DNA of 64,000 bases from Oscillatoriaceae cyanobacterium M33_DOE_052. Its GTDB lineage: Bacteria; Cyanobacteriota; Cyanobacteriia; Cyanobacteriales; Laspinemataceae. Positions 34,980 through 44,435 of the stretch are shown in pieces (the first letter of the stretch is position 1; each line of letters opens with the position of its first letter). Both the position numbers and the translations under genes were made by a program. The DNA lies in assembly GCA_015296065.1 (NCBI GenBank), contig DVDU01000243.1:1-64000 (forward strand). Direction: 5' to 3'. The notes under the pieces were generated by a model, which was given only the letters and a program-made list of their open reading frames with translations, was not told the origin of the DNA and made no database searches.

Positions 34980-35990
34980 TTATTTAAAATCACTATAGTA
35001 TGAGTATCTTAGGTAACTTTTTACCGCTAATGCCATCGCTTTGGCCAACAAAGGAGGCACTGCATTGCCAATTTGATAACATTGACTATCAAAATTACCG
35101 CCAAACTTAAAGCGATCGGGAAAACTTTGCAACCGCGCCCCCTCTCTCACCGTTAACCTGCGTCTCCTACCATCAGGCAACCGAATGCGGAGCATATCCC
35201 CCGTGGCGGCGGCGAGGTTGCGGCAAGTAACAGTCCTGGCGGGAGCATCTAAATGCAAATCTCTAGGAGTGACGCATTTAGATGCTCGCTCGTATTTGGC
35301 GATATATGTATCCATACTGGGGGTGAGAAATTTGGCATCTGGTGGCGCAGTTAATGCCATATCTCCCAGAGCTTCCCCAGCCGTGTAAGGAGATTGCAAA
35401 TGGGTTTTTTCTGGCCATTGCCAACCGCCTTTGTGGGCAATGCAAAATAACCGCTCTCGGCGCTGGGGTACGCCATAATCAGCAGCATTCAGAATTCGCC
35501 ACTCTACATCATAACCTAAATTTTGTAATGTGGCAACAATTTCGGCAAAATATGTTTTATTTTTATACAGCATTCCCCGCACATTTTCAAAAATGGCAAT
35601 TTGGGGTTGATAACGGTTGACTGCACTGATAAAAATCGGGAAACCGTCGCGGCTATCTTTTAGTCCAAATTGGTGGCCATTTACGCTAAAAGGTTGGCAA
35701 GGGGGACCGCCGATAATGGCGACGGCATCTGCTTCTAAATCGGAGTTGGGTGATAGAGTCACTTGGTGACAAATGCCATGCAAGTTGTGGCGGTATGTGG
35801 CGCAGGCATCGGGGAGCATTTCATACCCGACGGTTCTAAATCCGGCGGCTTCAAAACCGAGTGCCATTCCCCCGCATCCAGCAAATAAATCAATGGTTAA
35901 AGGTGCTGATGTTGATGGTGGTTTGGGGGTAAGTTCGGCGGCTAATAATTCTTGGTATGTTAGTTTAGAAGCGGCGATGCTTACTGTCAT
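34980..35990 (-). CDS. DNA (cytosine-5) methyltransferase
   Basis: A 336-residue enzyme from ATG 35990 (AGGAG immediately upstream; a TTG at 36041 would add 17 residues). All C5-MTase blocks are readable: motif I IDLFAGCGGMALGFEAAGF, motif IV GGPPCQPFS with the catalytic Cys, motif VI FENVRG, motif VIII QRRERLF, motif IX LTVREGARLQSFPD and motif X QIGNAVPP. The target-recognition region between VIII and IX is short (about 90 residues). No restriction endonuclease gene is adjacent, so it looks solitary. A CGATCG-type target, as for the HIP1-associated cyanobacterial enzyme, is only a guess from the many GCGATCGC sites. Confidence 0.93.
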   Translation of the reverse strand: MTVSIAASKLTYQELLAAELTPKPPSTSAPLTIDLFAGCGGMALGFEAAGFRTVGYEMLPDACATYRHNLHGICHQVTLSPNSDLEADAVAIIGGPPCQPFSVNGHQFGLKDSRDGFPIFISAVNRYQPQIAIFENVRGMLYKNKTYFAEIVATLQNLGYDVEWRILNAADYGVPQRRERLFCIAHKGGWQWPEKTHLQSPYTAGEALGDMALTAPPDAKFLTPSMDTYIAKYERASKCVTPRDLHLDAPARTVTCRNLAAATGDMLRIRLPDGRRRRLTVREGARLQSFPDRFKFGGNFDSQCYQIGNAVPPLLAKAMALAVKSYLRYSYYSDFK

Positions 35991-36041
35991 GGCTCCTGGG
36001 GGCAAAATATCTGGGAAATGATTATGGGTTATTTTAGCCAA

Positions 36042-36600
36042 TGATGGCTGAGACGGGGAGATTATAATACTTTTTGTCCCTACGCCGGATAGAAACCCGG
36101 TTTCTTGACCAAATCCTCGGTATCAAGCCTAGATTTTCACAGAAACCCGGTTTCTGGGGTACAAAGGACTTTTGACCAAGGACTTTTGACCAAGGACAAA
36201 TGACAATGATGTTGAATAGCGAGAAGAAAAAGGGAATTGCTCCTGGGAGTTTGCTGCGGTTGCACTTCCCTCTCCCTACCTGGTCAAGGGGACTCTTGTG
36301 AGGGCGGAGGGGATGTGGGGTTTAACCAAAAAACAATTCTTATGTTTAATGAAAATGACTATAACCCGGACAATAACTGGCTTGGTGTTCGGTTTGCTGC
36401 TCAAGTTAAATTCAGATGACCGAACTGCTGAGAAATACAGGGTTGAACGGGGAGGACAGGAGCAATATTTATCACCAAAAGCGTAAGGACACGGCATTGC
36501 CGTGTCCCTACAGGATTTTAATCGCTAAAGTTTAAATAAAAAATCTAAATGAGAAAATTTCAGCCAAGGGGCTGGTTATGGTTTATAATGGTAAGGTTGT
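36042..36600. repeat. gene-poor interval with dispersed repeats and rpmF promoter region
   Basis: Contains AGAAACCCGGTTTCT copies (about 36090-36155), a heptamer array (36171-36207) and a GACACGGC-palindrome copy (36488-36511). A TATAAT at 36584-36589 lies 34 bp before rpmF. The short open frames between 36237 and 36497 lack family resemblance and start sites and were not called. Confidence 0.6.
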
Positions 36601-36623
36601 CAAAAATTTGAGCGAGTGCGGTT

Positions 36624-36803
36624 ATGGCCGTCCCAAAGAAGAAAACCTCTAAAACCAAGCGCGACCAGCGCAAAGCTAAGTGGAAGCAGAAGGCTGCCCT
36701 GCAAGCCCAGAAGGCTCTCTCCCTTGGCAAGTCGATTTTGACTGGACGCGCTAAGGGGTTTGTCTATCCTTCTGATGAAGAAGACGAAGAAGAAGAGGGT
36801 TAA
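36624..36803 (+). CDS. rpmF: 50S ribosomal protein L32
   Basis: A 59-residue protein starting [20 protein letters not shown], the L32 signature. The cyanobacterial form lacks the Cys4 zinc motif of other bacteria and ends with an acidic tail DEEDEEEEG. It is a component of the large ribosomal subunit. A TATAAT box lies 34 bp upstream of the ATG. It converges on queA. Confidence 0.96.
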   Translation: MAVPKKKTSKTKRDQRKAKWKQKAALQAQKALSLGKSILTGRAKGFVYPSDEEDEEEEG

Positions 36804-36873
36804 GGAAGAGGGTAAGGGGGGGTTCTCTGCGATGGGCCGCCCCCCGTGCCTGCGTTCCTCGCTTTCCGCTCTT

Positions 36874-37983
36874 CTAGGTCCGGGCGGCGGGCAAAATGAG
36901 CATCGCATCGCCGAAGGAGTAGAAACGGTATTGCTGGCCGATCGCCTCCCGATACAAATCCAGCAGGCGTTCCCTCCCCACCAAAGCGCTCACCAACATC
37001 AGCAAACTCGATCGGGGCAAATGGAAATTGGTAATCAGACCTTCCACCACCCGCCACTTATATCCTGGGTAAATAAACAAATCGGTCTTACCCCGAAAAG
37101 GTTGTAACTGCCCGTCGGACTCTGTGAGAGACTCCAAAGACCTCACCACCGTAGTCCCCACAGCAATAATTCGCCCCCCCCGGTCCCGCGTCTGCTGGAT
37201 TTGCGCCACAGTGACAGCAGGCACATCCACCCATTCATAGTGCATTTTGTGGGCAGTCACATCCTCCACTTCCACAGGACGAAAAGTCCCCACACCCACG
37301 TTAAGGGTGACAAAGCTGGTATTTATCCCCCGAAGATGCAGCCGCGCCAATAACTCCTCAGTGAAATGTAGGCCCGCAGTGGGTGCAGCGGCGGAACCGG
37401 GGTGTTGTGCATAAACTGTTTGATATTGGGACGGGGATGCTTGGGAATCTTTAATGTACGGTGGCAATGGCATAGTGCCATATGCCTCCAAAAATTGCCA
37501 AAAAGAGACTAATTCCGGCAGTTCAAACTCCAAAATCCGCCCCCCAGTGGCTGCATCCACGCCCATCACCTGCGCCGTCAAAGGGGGGATATCGCTGCTG
37601 GGACTGGTGGGGGTAAAAGATATCCGCGCTCCCAGTTTGAGGCGTTTTCCCGGTTTTACCAAAGCCAACCAGGTGTTAGGTTTTTGCTCTTCGAGCAGTA
37701 AAACTTCTACCTCAGCGCCAGTAGCCTCCCCAGAGGAGAATTTGCGCCCATAAAGTCTGGCGGGAATGACGCGGGTGTTGTTGAGTACCAGCAAGTCACC
37801 GGGGGATAGTAGGTCCGGTAAATCGCGGAAAATGCAGTGGCTGTGGCTACTGGGGGTATTGACCACCAATAACCGAGAGCTATCCCTTGGCGTGACTGGA
37901 TTTTGGGCGATGCGATCGGGGGGTAATTCGTAGTCGTAAGCAGCTAGGGAGTAGTCGATATTGGCGCTGGCTGTTCGTTGCAT
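36874..37983 (-). CDS. queA: S-adenosylmethionine:tRNA ribosyltransferase-isomerase
   Basis: A 369-residue protein of family length. QueA transfers the ribose of S-adenosylmethionine to preQ1 in tRNA to give epoxyqueuosine. Diagnostic segments: [26 protein letters not shown] at the start, [30 protein letters not shown] near residue 200, THVGVGTF-type [11 protein letters not shown], and [17 protein letters not shown] near the end. The last residues overlap nothing; rpmF is convergent 70 bp away. Confidence 0.96.
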   Translation of the reverse strand: MQRTASANIDYSLAAYDYELPPDRIAQNPVTPRDSSRLLVVNTPSSHSHCIFRDLPDLLSPGDLLVLNNTRVIPARLYGRKFSSGEATGAEVEVLLLEEQKPNTWLALVKPGKRLKLGARISFTPTSPSSDIPPLTAQVMGVDAATGGRILEFELPELVSFWQFLEAYGTMPLPPYIKDSQASPSQYQTVYAQHPGSAAAPTAGLHFTEELLARLHLRGINTSFVTLNVGVGTFRPVEVEDVTAHKMHYEWVDVPAVTVAQIQQTRDRGGRIIAVGTTVVRSLESLTESDGQLQPFRGKTDLFIYPGYKWRVVEGLITNFHLPRSSLLMLVSALVGRERLLDLYREAIGQQYRFYSFGDAMLILPAART

Positions 37984-38148
37984 TTGCTTGGCTCCGAGAT
38001 GGATGGTTGTGGGGGAAGGGGGATTACCCAGAACTGGGAAAAATTTTGGGTAAAACTCCCCATGACATATTAGGTGTTTGACCCGTGTTTGGTGACGGCG
38101 AGACTGCCAAAATATTAATAGACCTGCTTTGCGCCAGCGACACCAGAG

Positions 38149-38538
38149 ATGGACTACTTATATTACCTGGCTAATGCCAGTCTCACCCTGCGAGTATCCG
38201 ATCGCCTCCGCCACGCCACCCACCTCCCCGTTAATTTTATGAGCGTGATTCATCAAATCAACGGCTGGGTAGTACGAGTGAAAATGAGCTGTCCCCTAGA
38301 AACCAGAGATGATGGGGATTTTAAGGCATTTATGAACGAGTTAGGGATTCTGTGCCAACCAGATCTGCGCCTGCAAATGGCCCTTTGGAGCTTGGAAACC
38401 GGACAATCCCCTGTAGATGTGATGCGGCGCTATCAAGTGGCGGTTGTGTCTCACGGTCATCCTGACTGCCAGGAAATTATCGCCTTTCGCGAGCAATTTG
38501 TGCGGGGCTTGGGATATTGCCCCGAAACTCTCGCTTAG
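38149..38538 (+). CDS. conserved hypothetical protein
   Basis: A 129-residue cytoplasmic protein without signal or membrane segments. It has mixed helical composition and several Cys and His residues ([29 protein letters not shown]). Codon use and composition match neighbouring genes. I do not recognise a family; similar short proteins are common in cyanobacteria. It stands alone, divergent from queA. No clear ribosome site precedes the ATG. Confidence 0.65.
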   Translation: MDYLYYLANASLTLRVSDRLRHATHLPVNFMSVIHQINGWVVRVKMSCPLETRDDGDFKAFMNELGILCQPDLRLQMALWSLETGQSPVDVMRRYQVAVVSHGHPDCQEIIAFREQFVRGLGYCPETLA

Positions 38539-38781
38539 GCACCTCTAGGTATTCGCTCCGGCTGAATTACTTAAGGTTGTTTTACATCTAATTTGCTTAA
38601 TTAGCGTATCGTGGTGAGCAAAATTTTGCTGACGGTAATTTTGTTTGATGGCTTGAAATACAGTAAATCAGGACTTGAGAGCTAAGATAGTCTGAATTTA
38701 CTCTAATTCATCATGGATATACCATCTACAATATTTACATTTAGTCAGATTAATTTATATAAATTAAATGTTTCACATAAT

Positions 38782-39333
38782 TTAGCCACCATAATCACTC
38801 ACAGAGGTGAAAGCGGCTTCAAGATACTGGTGTAAGGTGAGTAGGTATGGTCCTAACGCCACAGGTTGCCCAATATGAAAGTGCCCAGATGATGAAGGTA
38901 AATGCTGGGGCAACGGTGGTAGTAATGCCTCGCCGAGACGGGGGAGAGCAGGGGGGAGCATTGGGCTAGTGGGATTTGGTCGGTGGCGGTAGGTGACGAG
39001 AGCCACGTCAAAACGACAAGGTAGGAGACTTAAATCTGGGTGTGCGGCTAAAAACATTTGGGCTGTGCTACAGAGTTTGGCTTGCTTTTGGGGGGTGATG
39101 CTGAAAATACCACCCTCATCCCAACTGCGGGAGCTGCGAGTTTTCACTTCCACAAAAGCTAACAAGGGGTCCGCAGTATCTCGGCGAGCGATGATATCAA
39201 TTTCTCCCCAACGACAACGCCAGCGTTGATGGAGTATTTCCCATCCCTGAGCGAGCAAAAATAGGCCAGTGTAGTATTCTCCCCAGTCACCAGGTCTTTG
39301 CTGTTTCAGAAGGCAGCTCCTTTCAATGTGCAA
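38782..39333 (-). CDS. YraN/UPF0102 family nuclease-like protein
   Basis: A 183-residue protein from TTG 39333 with the family core GEYYTGLFLLAQGWEILHQRWRCRWGEIDIIA (PD-(D/E)xK fold; key residues GE-ID) and LAFVEVKTRS with catalytic E-x-K, about residues 30-95. It is a Holliday-junction-resolvase-like nuclease fold of unproven role. The frame stays open to an ATG at 39504, but that part is dispersed-repeat DNA. A strong AAAGGAG lies 7 nt before a CTG codon at 39309, which could be the true unusual start. An interior insert, proline-rich from about residue 120, lengthens it beyond the usual 120-150 residues. Confidence 0.82.
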   Translation of the reverse strand: MHIERSCLLKQQRPGDWGEYYTGLFLLAQGWEILHQRWRCRWGEIDIIARRDTADPLLAFVEVKTRSSRSWDEGGIFSITPQKQAKLCSTAQMFLAAHPDLSLLPCRFDVALVTYRHRPNPTSPMLPPALPRLGEALLPPLPQHLPSSSGHFHIGQPVALGPYLLTLHQYLEAAFTSVSDYGG

Positions 39334-39601
39334 AAGGGTTGTTTCCAGGATACGCCGAGAAGCCCTACCCTGCGGGGAAGGGGGGGGAAACTGGTACGAT
39401 GGGGAGATGACGGGTGGAAGGTGCGTAGGGACATGGCATGCCGTGTCCGGGGGTTGGCCCGTGGAAGCTGCTTTTACAGCAGTTTGCAAGTCTATCTGGC
39501 ACATTCCCTCACCCCAAACCCCTCTCCCAGAAGGGGAGAGGGGTTTTGATAGTCCAAGATCATTTGATAAAGTGCTGTATTACCCTGGAAAAGACAACCG
39601 C

Positions 39602-40132
39602 ATGAATTATAGAAACACCACTTTGGTTATGAGTAGGTTATTTCAGATAGCTGTGACGGCGGTGGTATGGATTGTTGCTGTGGGGACGATCGCTCTGGTC
39701 AGCTTTGCTCCTGCCTTTCCGGCGTTTGCCAATGACTACAACAAACAAACGATCGTCGGCGAGGATTTCTCAGGACGGAATTTCAAAGACTCCAGCTTTA
39801 CCAAAGCCATTCTGCGCAACTGCAATCTTAGTAATGTAGATTTAGAGGGCGTGAGTTTATTCGGTGCCACTTTAGACCGGGTGAACTTAGAAGGGGCGAA
39901 CCTGAAAAACGCCACTTTGGATATGGCGCGGTTTCGCCAAGCGAATTTAACCAACGCAGTTTTAGAGGGAGCCTTTGCCTTCAATGCTGAATTCAAGGAT
40001 ACAGTCATCGACGGGGCGGATTTTACCGATGTCTTCCTCAGATATGATGACCAAGCACAACTGTGCAGTATTGCTCAAGGCACAAATCCCGTGACGGGAC
40101 GCAAAACTAGCGAAACTCTCGACTGCGAGTAA
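39602..40132 (+). CDS. exported pentapeptide-repeat protein
   Basis: A 176-residue protein. The N-terminal signal (VMSRLFQIAVTAVVWIVAVGTIALVSFAPAFPAFA) has a probable AFA cleavage site near residue 43. About 16 pentapeptide units follow (DFSGRNFKDSSF, NLEGANLKNATL), then TGRKTSETLDCE at the C-terminus. This architecture, with the CSIAQGTNPVTG tail, is a widespread thylakoid-lumen pentapeptide family of cyanobacteria and plants. The frame extends upstream to 39326, but through repeat DNA, so ATG 39602 is preferred. murG starts 42 bp downstream in the same direction. Confidence 0.88.
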   Translation: MNYRNTTLVMSRLFQIAVTAVVWIVAVGTIALVSFAPAFPAFANDYNKQTIVGEDFSGRNFKDSSFTKAILRNCNLSNVDLEGVSLFGATLDRVNLEGANLKNATLDMARFRQANLTNAVLEGAFAFNAEFKDTVIDGADFTDVFLRYDDQAQLCSIAQGTNPVTGRKTSETLDCE

Positions 40133-40174
40133 ACAGATGCTCGATAAAGACGGAAAGGGGAGGAAAAAATAGGC

Positions 40175-41248
40175 GTGTCTTCCAAACCCACTAAACTATT
40201 AATCGCGGCGAGCGGTACGGGTGGGCATCTGTTCCCAGCGATCGCCACTGCGGAACAACTCAAAGACTATCACATCGAATGGCTTGGGGTCCCCAACCGG
40301 ATGGAAACCCAACTCATCCCCAGTCGCTATCCCCTGCATACCATCCCCATTGAGGGATTTCAGGAGCGCTTGGGGTGGGGAAGTATCCGCATTTTCAGCA
40401 AAATCATCAGCTCCGTTTTCCAAGTCAGACGCCTGCTGGTGCAACAGCAATTTGATGGCGTCTTCACCACCGGTGGTTATATCGCCGCTCCGGCGATCGT
40501 CGCGGCGAAATCCTTGGGTTTGCCCGCCATCCTCCATGAATCCAACGCCTTACCCGGAAAAGTGACGCGGTGGTTAGCGCCGTGGTGCAGTACCGTTGCC
40601 ATTGGGTTTGACAAAACCGCCACTTACCTGAAAAACGCCCCCACTATGAATGTGGGCACCCCAGTGCGCGCCGAGTTTCTGCGACGGGTGCCCTTAGATT
40701 TACCCATACCCCCGGGAGTGCCATTGATTGCGATTACCGGGGGTTCACAAGGGGCCGTAGCGGTGAATCGTTTAGTGCGCCAATGTGTTCCCGCGTGGGT
40801 AGCAGCGGGGGCCTGGATTTTCCACCAAACGGGGGATAACGATCCGGAGGCAAAGGAGTTTGAGCATCCCCAGTATTTTGGGGTGCCGTTTTACGACAAT
40901 ATGGCGGGAATGTTGCAAAGAGCGACTTTGGCGATCGCCCGCGCCGGTGCCGGGACCCTCACCGAGCTAGCGATTACTCAAACCCCCTCGATCCTCATTC
41001 CCTATCCCTTCGCCGCCGAAAACCACCAAGCCTATAACGCCGAAGTTTTCGCCGAGGCGGGAGGGGCGATCGTTCACCCCCAAGCCAAACTCACCCCCGA
41101 AATCCTCAAAACCCTAGTTTTAGACTTACTCGCCGACCCGCAGCGGCTCGAACAAATGGCCCAAAGTGCCGCATCTCTCGCTATTCCCGATAGCGATTTG
41201 CGTCTTGCCAAACTTGTGCGCCAGTTTTTAGAAACTGCCCCCAAATAA
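40175..41248 (+). CDS. murG: UDP-N-acetylglucosamine--N-acetylmuramyl-(pentapeptide) pyrophosphoryl-undecaprenol GlcNAc transferase
   Basis: A 357-residue GT28 enzyme making lipid II from lipid I at the cytoplasmic face of the membrane. N-terminal glycine loop ASGTGGHLFPA (residues 12-22), second loop FTTGGYIAAPA, and the donor-binding block TGGSQGAVAVN near residue 190. AGAGTLTELA and IPYPFAAENHQ in the C-terminal domain bind UDP-GlcNAc. It starts at GTG 40175 with GGGGAGG about 9 nt upstream. It is not in a mur cluster here. Confidence 0.95.
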   Translation: MSSKPTKLLIAASGTGGHLFPAIATAEQLKDYHIEWLGVPNRMETQLIPSRYPLHTIPIEGFQERLGWGSIRIFSKIISSVFQVRRLLVQQQFDGVFTTGGYIAAPAIVAAKSLGLPAILHESNALPGKVTRWLAPWCSTVAIGFDKTATYLKNAPTMNVGTPVRAEFLRRVPLDLPIPPGVPLIAITGGSQGAVAVNRLVRQCVPAWVAAGAWIFHQTGDNDPEAKEFEHPQYFGVPFYDNMAGMLQRATLAIARAGAGTLTELAITQTPSILIPYPFAAENHQAYNAEVFAEAGGAIVHPQAKLTPEILKTLVLDLLADPQRLEQMAQSAASLAIPDSDLRLAKLVRQFLETAPK

Positions 41249-41261
41249 ACTCCCCGTTCGT

Positions 41262-41345
41262 AGTTGGGCTTCAGCCCAAAAATCCGGAGGGCTAAAGCCC
41301 AACTACAAACGAATGGAGGGCTAAAGCCCAACTACAAACCGGACA
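41262..41345. repeat. GTAGTTGGGCTTTAGCCC repeat cluster
   Basis: Three units of the GGGCTAAAGCCCAACTAC family in alternating orientation. They can fold into hairpins between the murG stop and the convergent lipoprotein gene, and may serve as terminators. Confidence 0.75.
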
Positions 41346-41356
41346 AATGACAACAC

Positions 41357-42652
41357 CTAGGGCGTAGCTGGCGCCGGGGATGTAGTAGCTTCAGCCTGGG
41401 GATTTTCCACTGGAGCCTTAGCATTCATCAACATTAAATGGGAGCCTTCATCATACTTGTAACCAATACCAAAATCAATTTTTTTGACATTAGTACCACT
41501 TTTATAAACTTCTCTCAGGTCTGGCTGATAAAAATCGGCAAATAGAGGAATCGTCCCCATATAATTGCCGTAAAAATTCATCTCCCACTTAGACTTATCA
41601 AAATTCCGGTAAGGAATGCCCGAATCATCCTGCAACACGTGAGAGCTTTGGGCAAGAATCCCATCCCTAATCTTGCCAAAATAGGAGTAGTGCATCAAAT
41701 AAGATGCTGCCTTGAGATAAGTCACCGGCTTATCCATTTTTTTGACAAACTCCAAAAACTCCGGCGTTTTTTCCAAGCCGGAGTCAGACAAATCAGTAGA
41801 AAAATAATAAGCTGTGCGGGGATTAGATTTGCCCTGGGGGACAAAAGAAATTTTCACCCCGGGAATCATGGCCTTGTCAGCCTCTTTGCTCGGGTCACGC
41901 ATTTGGATAGTTCCCTGTTTATCAATCCCCACATACTGCAAATCCAAAATTTGATTGTTAGTGCGAGCCGCAAACAACAGCAATACCGGTAAAACTCCCT
42001 GCTTGTTTAAATCCACCGCCATATCATTGGTGCGGAAAAAGCTAAATTTCAGGATGGCGTAGAGGGAATCTTTAGCATTGGCTAATTGTTGGTTAATTTG
42101 GGCGCTGTCCAGTTGCTCAAAATCCGGTAAAGTTCCTACCGGCTCCAAACCCACCATTACATATTCTCTAGCATCAGGGAATAAAGAATAAACGTAGAGG
42201 AAATCAGGACCGCTGAAGGGATAAAAGACTTGAGGATTAGAGGCATTGATGGTTTGGAGTTCAGTTCCAGACCATTTCGTGACAGGAGCCAGTTGCTCAG
42301 CTTCTAGCTGCTTCCACGAGTTTTCAAAAAAACTATTTTGCGCCTTCCATGAGGCAGTTTTTTCCACAGCAGAGATTTTTTCCGGTGGCGCCGTGCTTTT
42401 AGGCATAGCACTGGCGTCTGCCACTGACATTCCCGCGAGTAACCTGGCAGTAGCAGTTAATTTAGCAGCTCGCTGCATATCAAAAGCAGCAAGGGGGTCT
42501 GGTGGTGGTTCGGGAGTTGCTGAGGTACTGGTTTCGGCAACAGATGAGCTGGGTTTTTCTTCTACTTTAGGGGCTGCATCGTTGCAAGATTGGAGGAAAA
42601 CAGCCGCCGTCAGGGCAGCAGCGATGACATAAATTGATTGATTGAGTTTCAT
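41357..42652 (-). CDS. putative lipoprotein of unknown function
   Basis: A 431-residue protein beginning with a signal and lipobox (IAAALTAAVFLQSC, Cys near residue 24). A Ser/Thr/Pro/Glu-rich linker follows to about residue 55, then a globular domain with no family I recognise. It has several aromatic/tyrosine-rich segments (FYPFSGPDFLYVYSLFPDAREYVMVGLEPVG, cut in words) and ends in an Ala/Pro/Thr-rich tail. Start ATG 42652 has GAGGAG about 13 nt upstream; the GTG at 42673 would overlap the permease stop. It lies 17 bp after the permease gene and is probably co-transcribed. Confidence 0.75.
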   Translation of the reverse strand: MKLNQSIYVIAAALTAAVFLQSCNDAAPKVEEKPSSSVAETSTSATPEPPPDPLAAFDMQRAAKLTATARLLAGMSVADASAMPKSTAPPEKISAVEKTASWKAQNSFFENSWKQLEAEQLAPVTKWSGTELQTINASNPQVFYPFSGPDFLYVYSLFPDAREYVMVGLEPVGTLPDFEQLDSAQINQQLANAKDSLYAILKFSFFRTNDMAVDLNKQGVLPVLLLFAARTNNQILDLQYVGIDKQGTIQMRDPSKEADKAMIPGVKISFVPQGKSNPRTAYYFSTDLSDSGLEKTPEFLEFVKKMDKPVTYLKAASYLMHYSYFGKIRDGILAQSSHVLQDDSGIPYRNFDKSKWEMNFYGNYMGTIPLFADFYQPDLREVYKSGTNVKKIDFGIGYKYDEGSHLMLMNAKAPVENPQAEATTSPAPATP

Positions 42653-42669
42653 TTTAGATGTGGCTCTCC

Positions 42670-44019
42670 TCACGGTTCAGAATCTGATGATGCGAGTTGG
42701 TTTTTAGCGGCCAGAAAGTAAATGGGCAAACCCAGAGCTATTGTAGCCAATCCGGCTAGGGATGCCCAGGGCTTGCCTTGAAAGACAAAAATCATAATCC
42801 AGAGAGAGACGCCGAGGAAAATTAGGGGCGTCACTGGATAACCCCAAGTTTTGTAGGGGCGGGGCACATCAGGGTTTTTGATGCGGTGAATGAATAAACC
42901 CAAAACCGTCATAAATGACGAGAGAATCAGGGTAAATTGCAGATAAGTGGTGACGGTTTCAAAAGTGGAGGTAATCACCATGACCAAGACAATGGCCAAT
43001 TGGAGGAGGATGGCGTAGTAGGGAATACCGCTGGCGTTTTTCTGGGCGAGGAGTTTAAAAAATGGGATATCTTCGCCGATGACTTGGGTAACACGTGGTC
43101 CTGCCCATACCATCGAGCTGATGGTAGAGAGAAGTCCTAAAGATATGAGTAGGCCCATAATTTTACCGCCGATATTGCCGAAGATGTAGTTAGCGGCGAT
43201 GTAGCCGACTTCGGGTTGTCCTTCCAGGGCGGATATGGGGGTGGTGTGGAGAAAGATAAAGTTGAGAAGGATGTACAGTACCATGACAATGGCTGTCCCG
43301 CCTAGCAATGCCCGAGGCAGGTTTTTTTCTGGCTGCTCTAATTCGCTGGCTAGGTAGATGGCAGCATTCCAGCCGGAGTAGGAATAGGTGACATATACCA
43401 GGGAGATGGCAAAGGGGGAACTAAATATTAGTTGGCTGTCTGTGGGGGTGGGGAGGAAGCTGATATCTTGGGGTTGGCCGAGGAAAAAGCCGCAGGCGAT
43501 GAAAACGACAATCAGGAGGACTTTCAAGGCGGTGAAGACATCTTGAAAGGAGCTGCCCACTTTGAGGTTGCGGGTGTGGATGAGGGAAATGCCGATCGCC
43601 ACTACCAGAGCGATCGCTTTTTTCAGTCCATCGGCTTCCGTGCAATTTTCCAGAAACACACAGGAAGAGTAACTGCCAAAGAGAATGGCGGCGAGGGCGA
43701 TCGGAGCCGCAAAACCCACCGTAACGGAAACCCAACCGGAAAGGAAGCCCAGAGCGGGGTGGTAAATCTTGGAGAGATAGTGATACTCGCCGCCCGATCG
43801 AGGCATCACCGCTCCCAGTTCCCCGTAGGAAAGGGCACCACACAGAGCGAAGACACCACCGACAATCCATAAACACAGTAAAGCAAAACCGGATTTGATA
43901 TCCACAGCCTGAAAGCCCAAACTGGTGAAAACGCCGGTCCCTACCATATTAGCTACCACAATCGAGACCGCCGTAAATAGGCCGATGCGACTGGGGGAAT
44001 GATTCTGGTCTGAATTCAT
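42670..44019 (-). CDS. APC-superfamily amino-acid permease
   Basis: A 449-residue protein with about 12 membrane helices. The substrate-binding unwound region of helix 1 reads SIVVANMVGTGVFTSLGF (residues about 18-35; GxG motif). The helix 6 region is YSYSGWNAAIYLASELEQPEKNLPRALL, the consensus for APC/LAT-type transporters, which exchange or import amino acids with cations. The exact substrate is unknown. The downstream lipoprotein gene follows at 17 bp. Confidence 0.9.
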   Translation of the reverse strand: MNSDQNHSPSRIGLFTAVSIVVANMVGTGVFTSLGFQAVDIKSGFALLCLWIVGGVFALCGALSYGELGAVMPRSGGEYHYLSKIYHPALGFLSGWVSVTVGFAAPIALAAILFGSYSSCVFLENCTEADGLKKAIALVVAIGISLIHTRNLKVGSSFQDVFTALKVLLIVVFIACGFFLGQPQDISFLPTPTDSQLIFSSPFAISLVYVTYSYSGWNAAIYLASELEQPEKNLPRALLGGTAIVMVLYILLNFIFLHTTPISALEGQPEVGYIAANYIFGNIGGKIMGLLISLGLLSTISSMVWAGPRVTQVIGEDIPFFKLLAQKNASGIPYYAILLQLAIVLVMVITSTFETVTTYLQFTLILSSFMTVLGLFIHRIKNPDVPRPYKTWGYPVTPLIFLGVSLWIMIFVFQGKPWASLAGLATIALGLPIYFLAAKNQLASSDSEP

Positions 44020-44242
44020 AATTCACCTATGGGGGTTGAGGGCAACGGTGGTCACCGGCACCACAACAAGTCTGTTTATTCTATCTATATCGGCTTAAAT
44101 CCTGACATTTGTGCTAAATTTGACAAATTTTCTCCCCAAGAACGATGGTTTCCGCTCATGTGTGTGTGTCGGGGCGATTCGCGAATCGCCCCGACCCAAT
44201 CAAAGCAATCAATCTAGCAGGCACCATCAAAATCAATAAATA

Positions 44243-44267
44243 CAAAATAACCCGCCAGGAGCGGGTT
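44243..44267 (-). terminator. terminator downstream of psbO
   Basis: AACCCGC (44249-44255), loop CAGGA, GCGGGTT (44261-44267). On the minus strand the stem is followed by ATTTTGTATTTATT. It lies 170 bp after the psbO stop codon. Confidence 0.5.
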
Positions 44268-44435
44268 TGGGGTTATGCGAGAATGCCACGGGCTACCGCC
44301 GGAGCAGATATAAACCAAAAAATCCAGTAAACCAAAAAATCCAGCTTGCGGGATTGAAATCAGTAGAATTTGGGTAGCTCCTGCAATTGCATACGGAGCC
44401 ACCCTTTATCGCCAGCTCACAAAGCCTAAGCCAGC

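Noticed and set aside
36237-36497. Short ORFs between the methyltransferase and rpmF
   Set aside because: No ribosome site, no recognisable family, and flanked by dispersed repeats; composition looks non-coding.
39326-39601. N-terminal extension of the pentapeptide protein
   Set aside because: The extension is translated dispersed repeat (palindrome and CCCCTCTCCC units), and a normal signal peptide begins at 39602.
43432-43872. ORF opposite the amino-acid permease
   Set aside because: Antisense shadow of a clear transporter; biased composition, no homology recognised.
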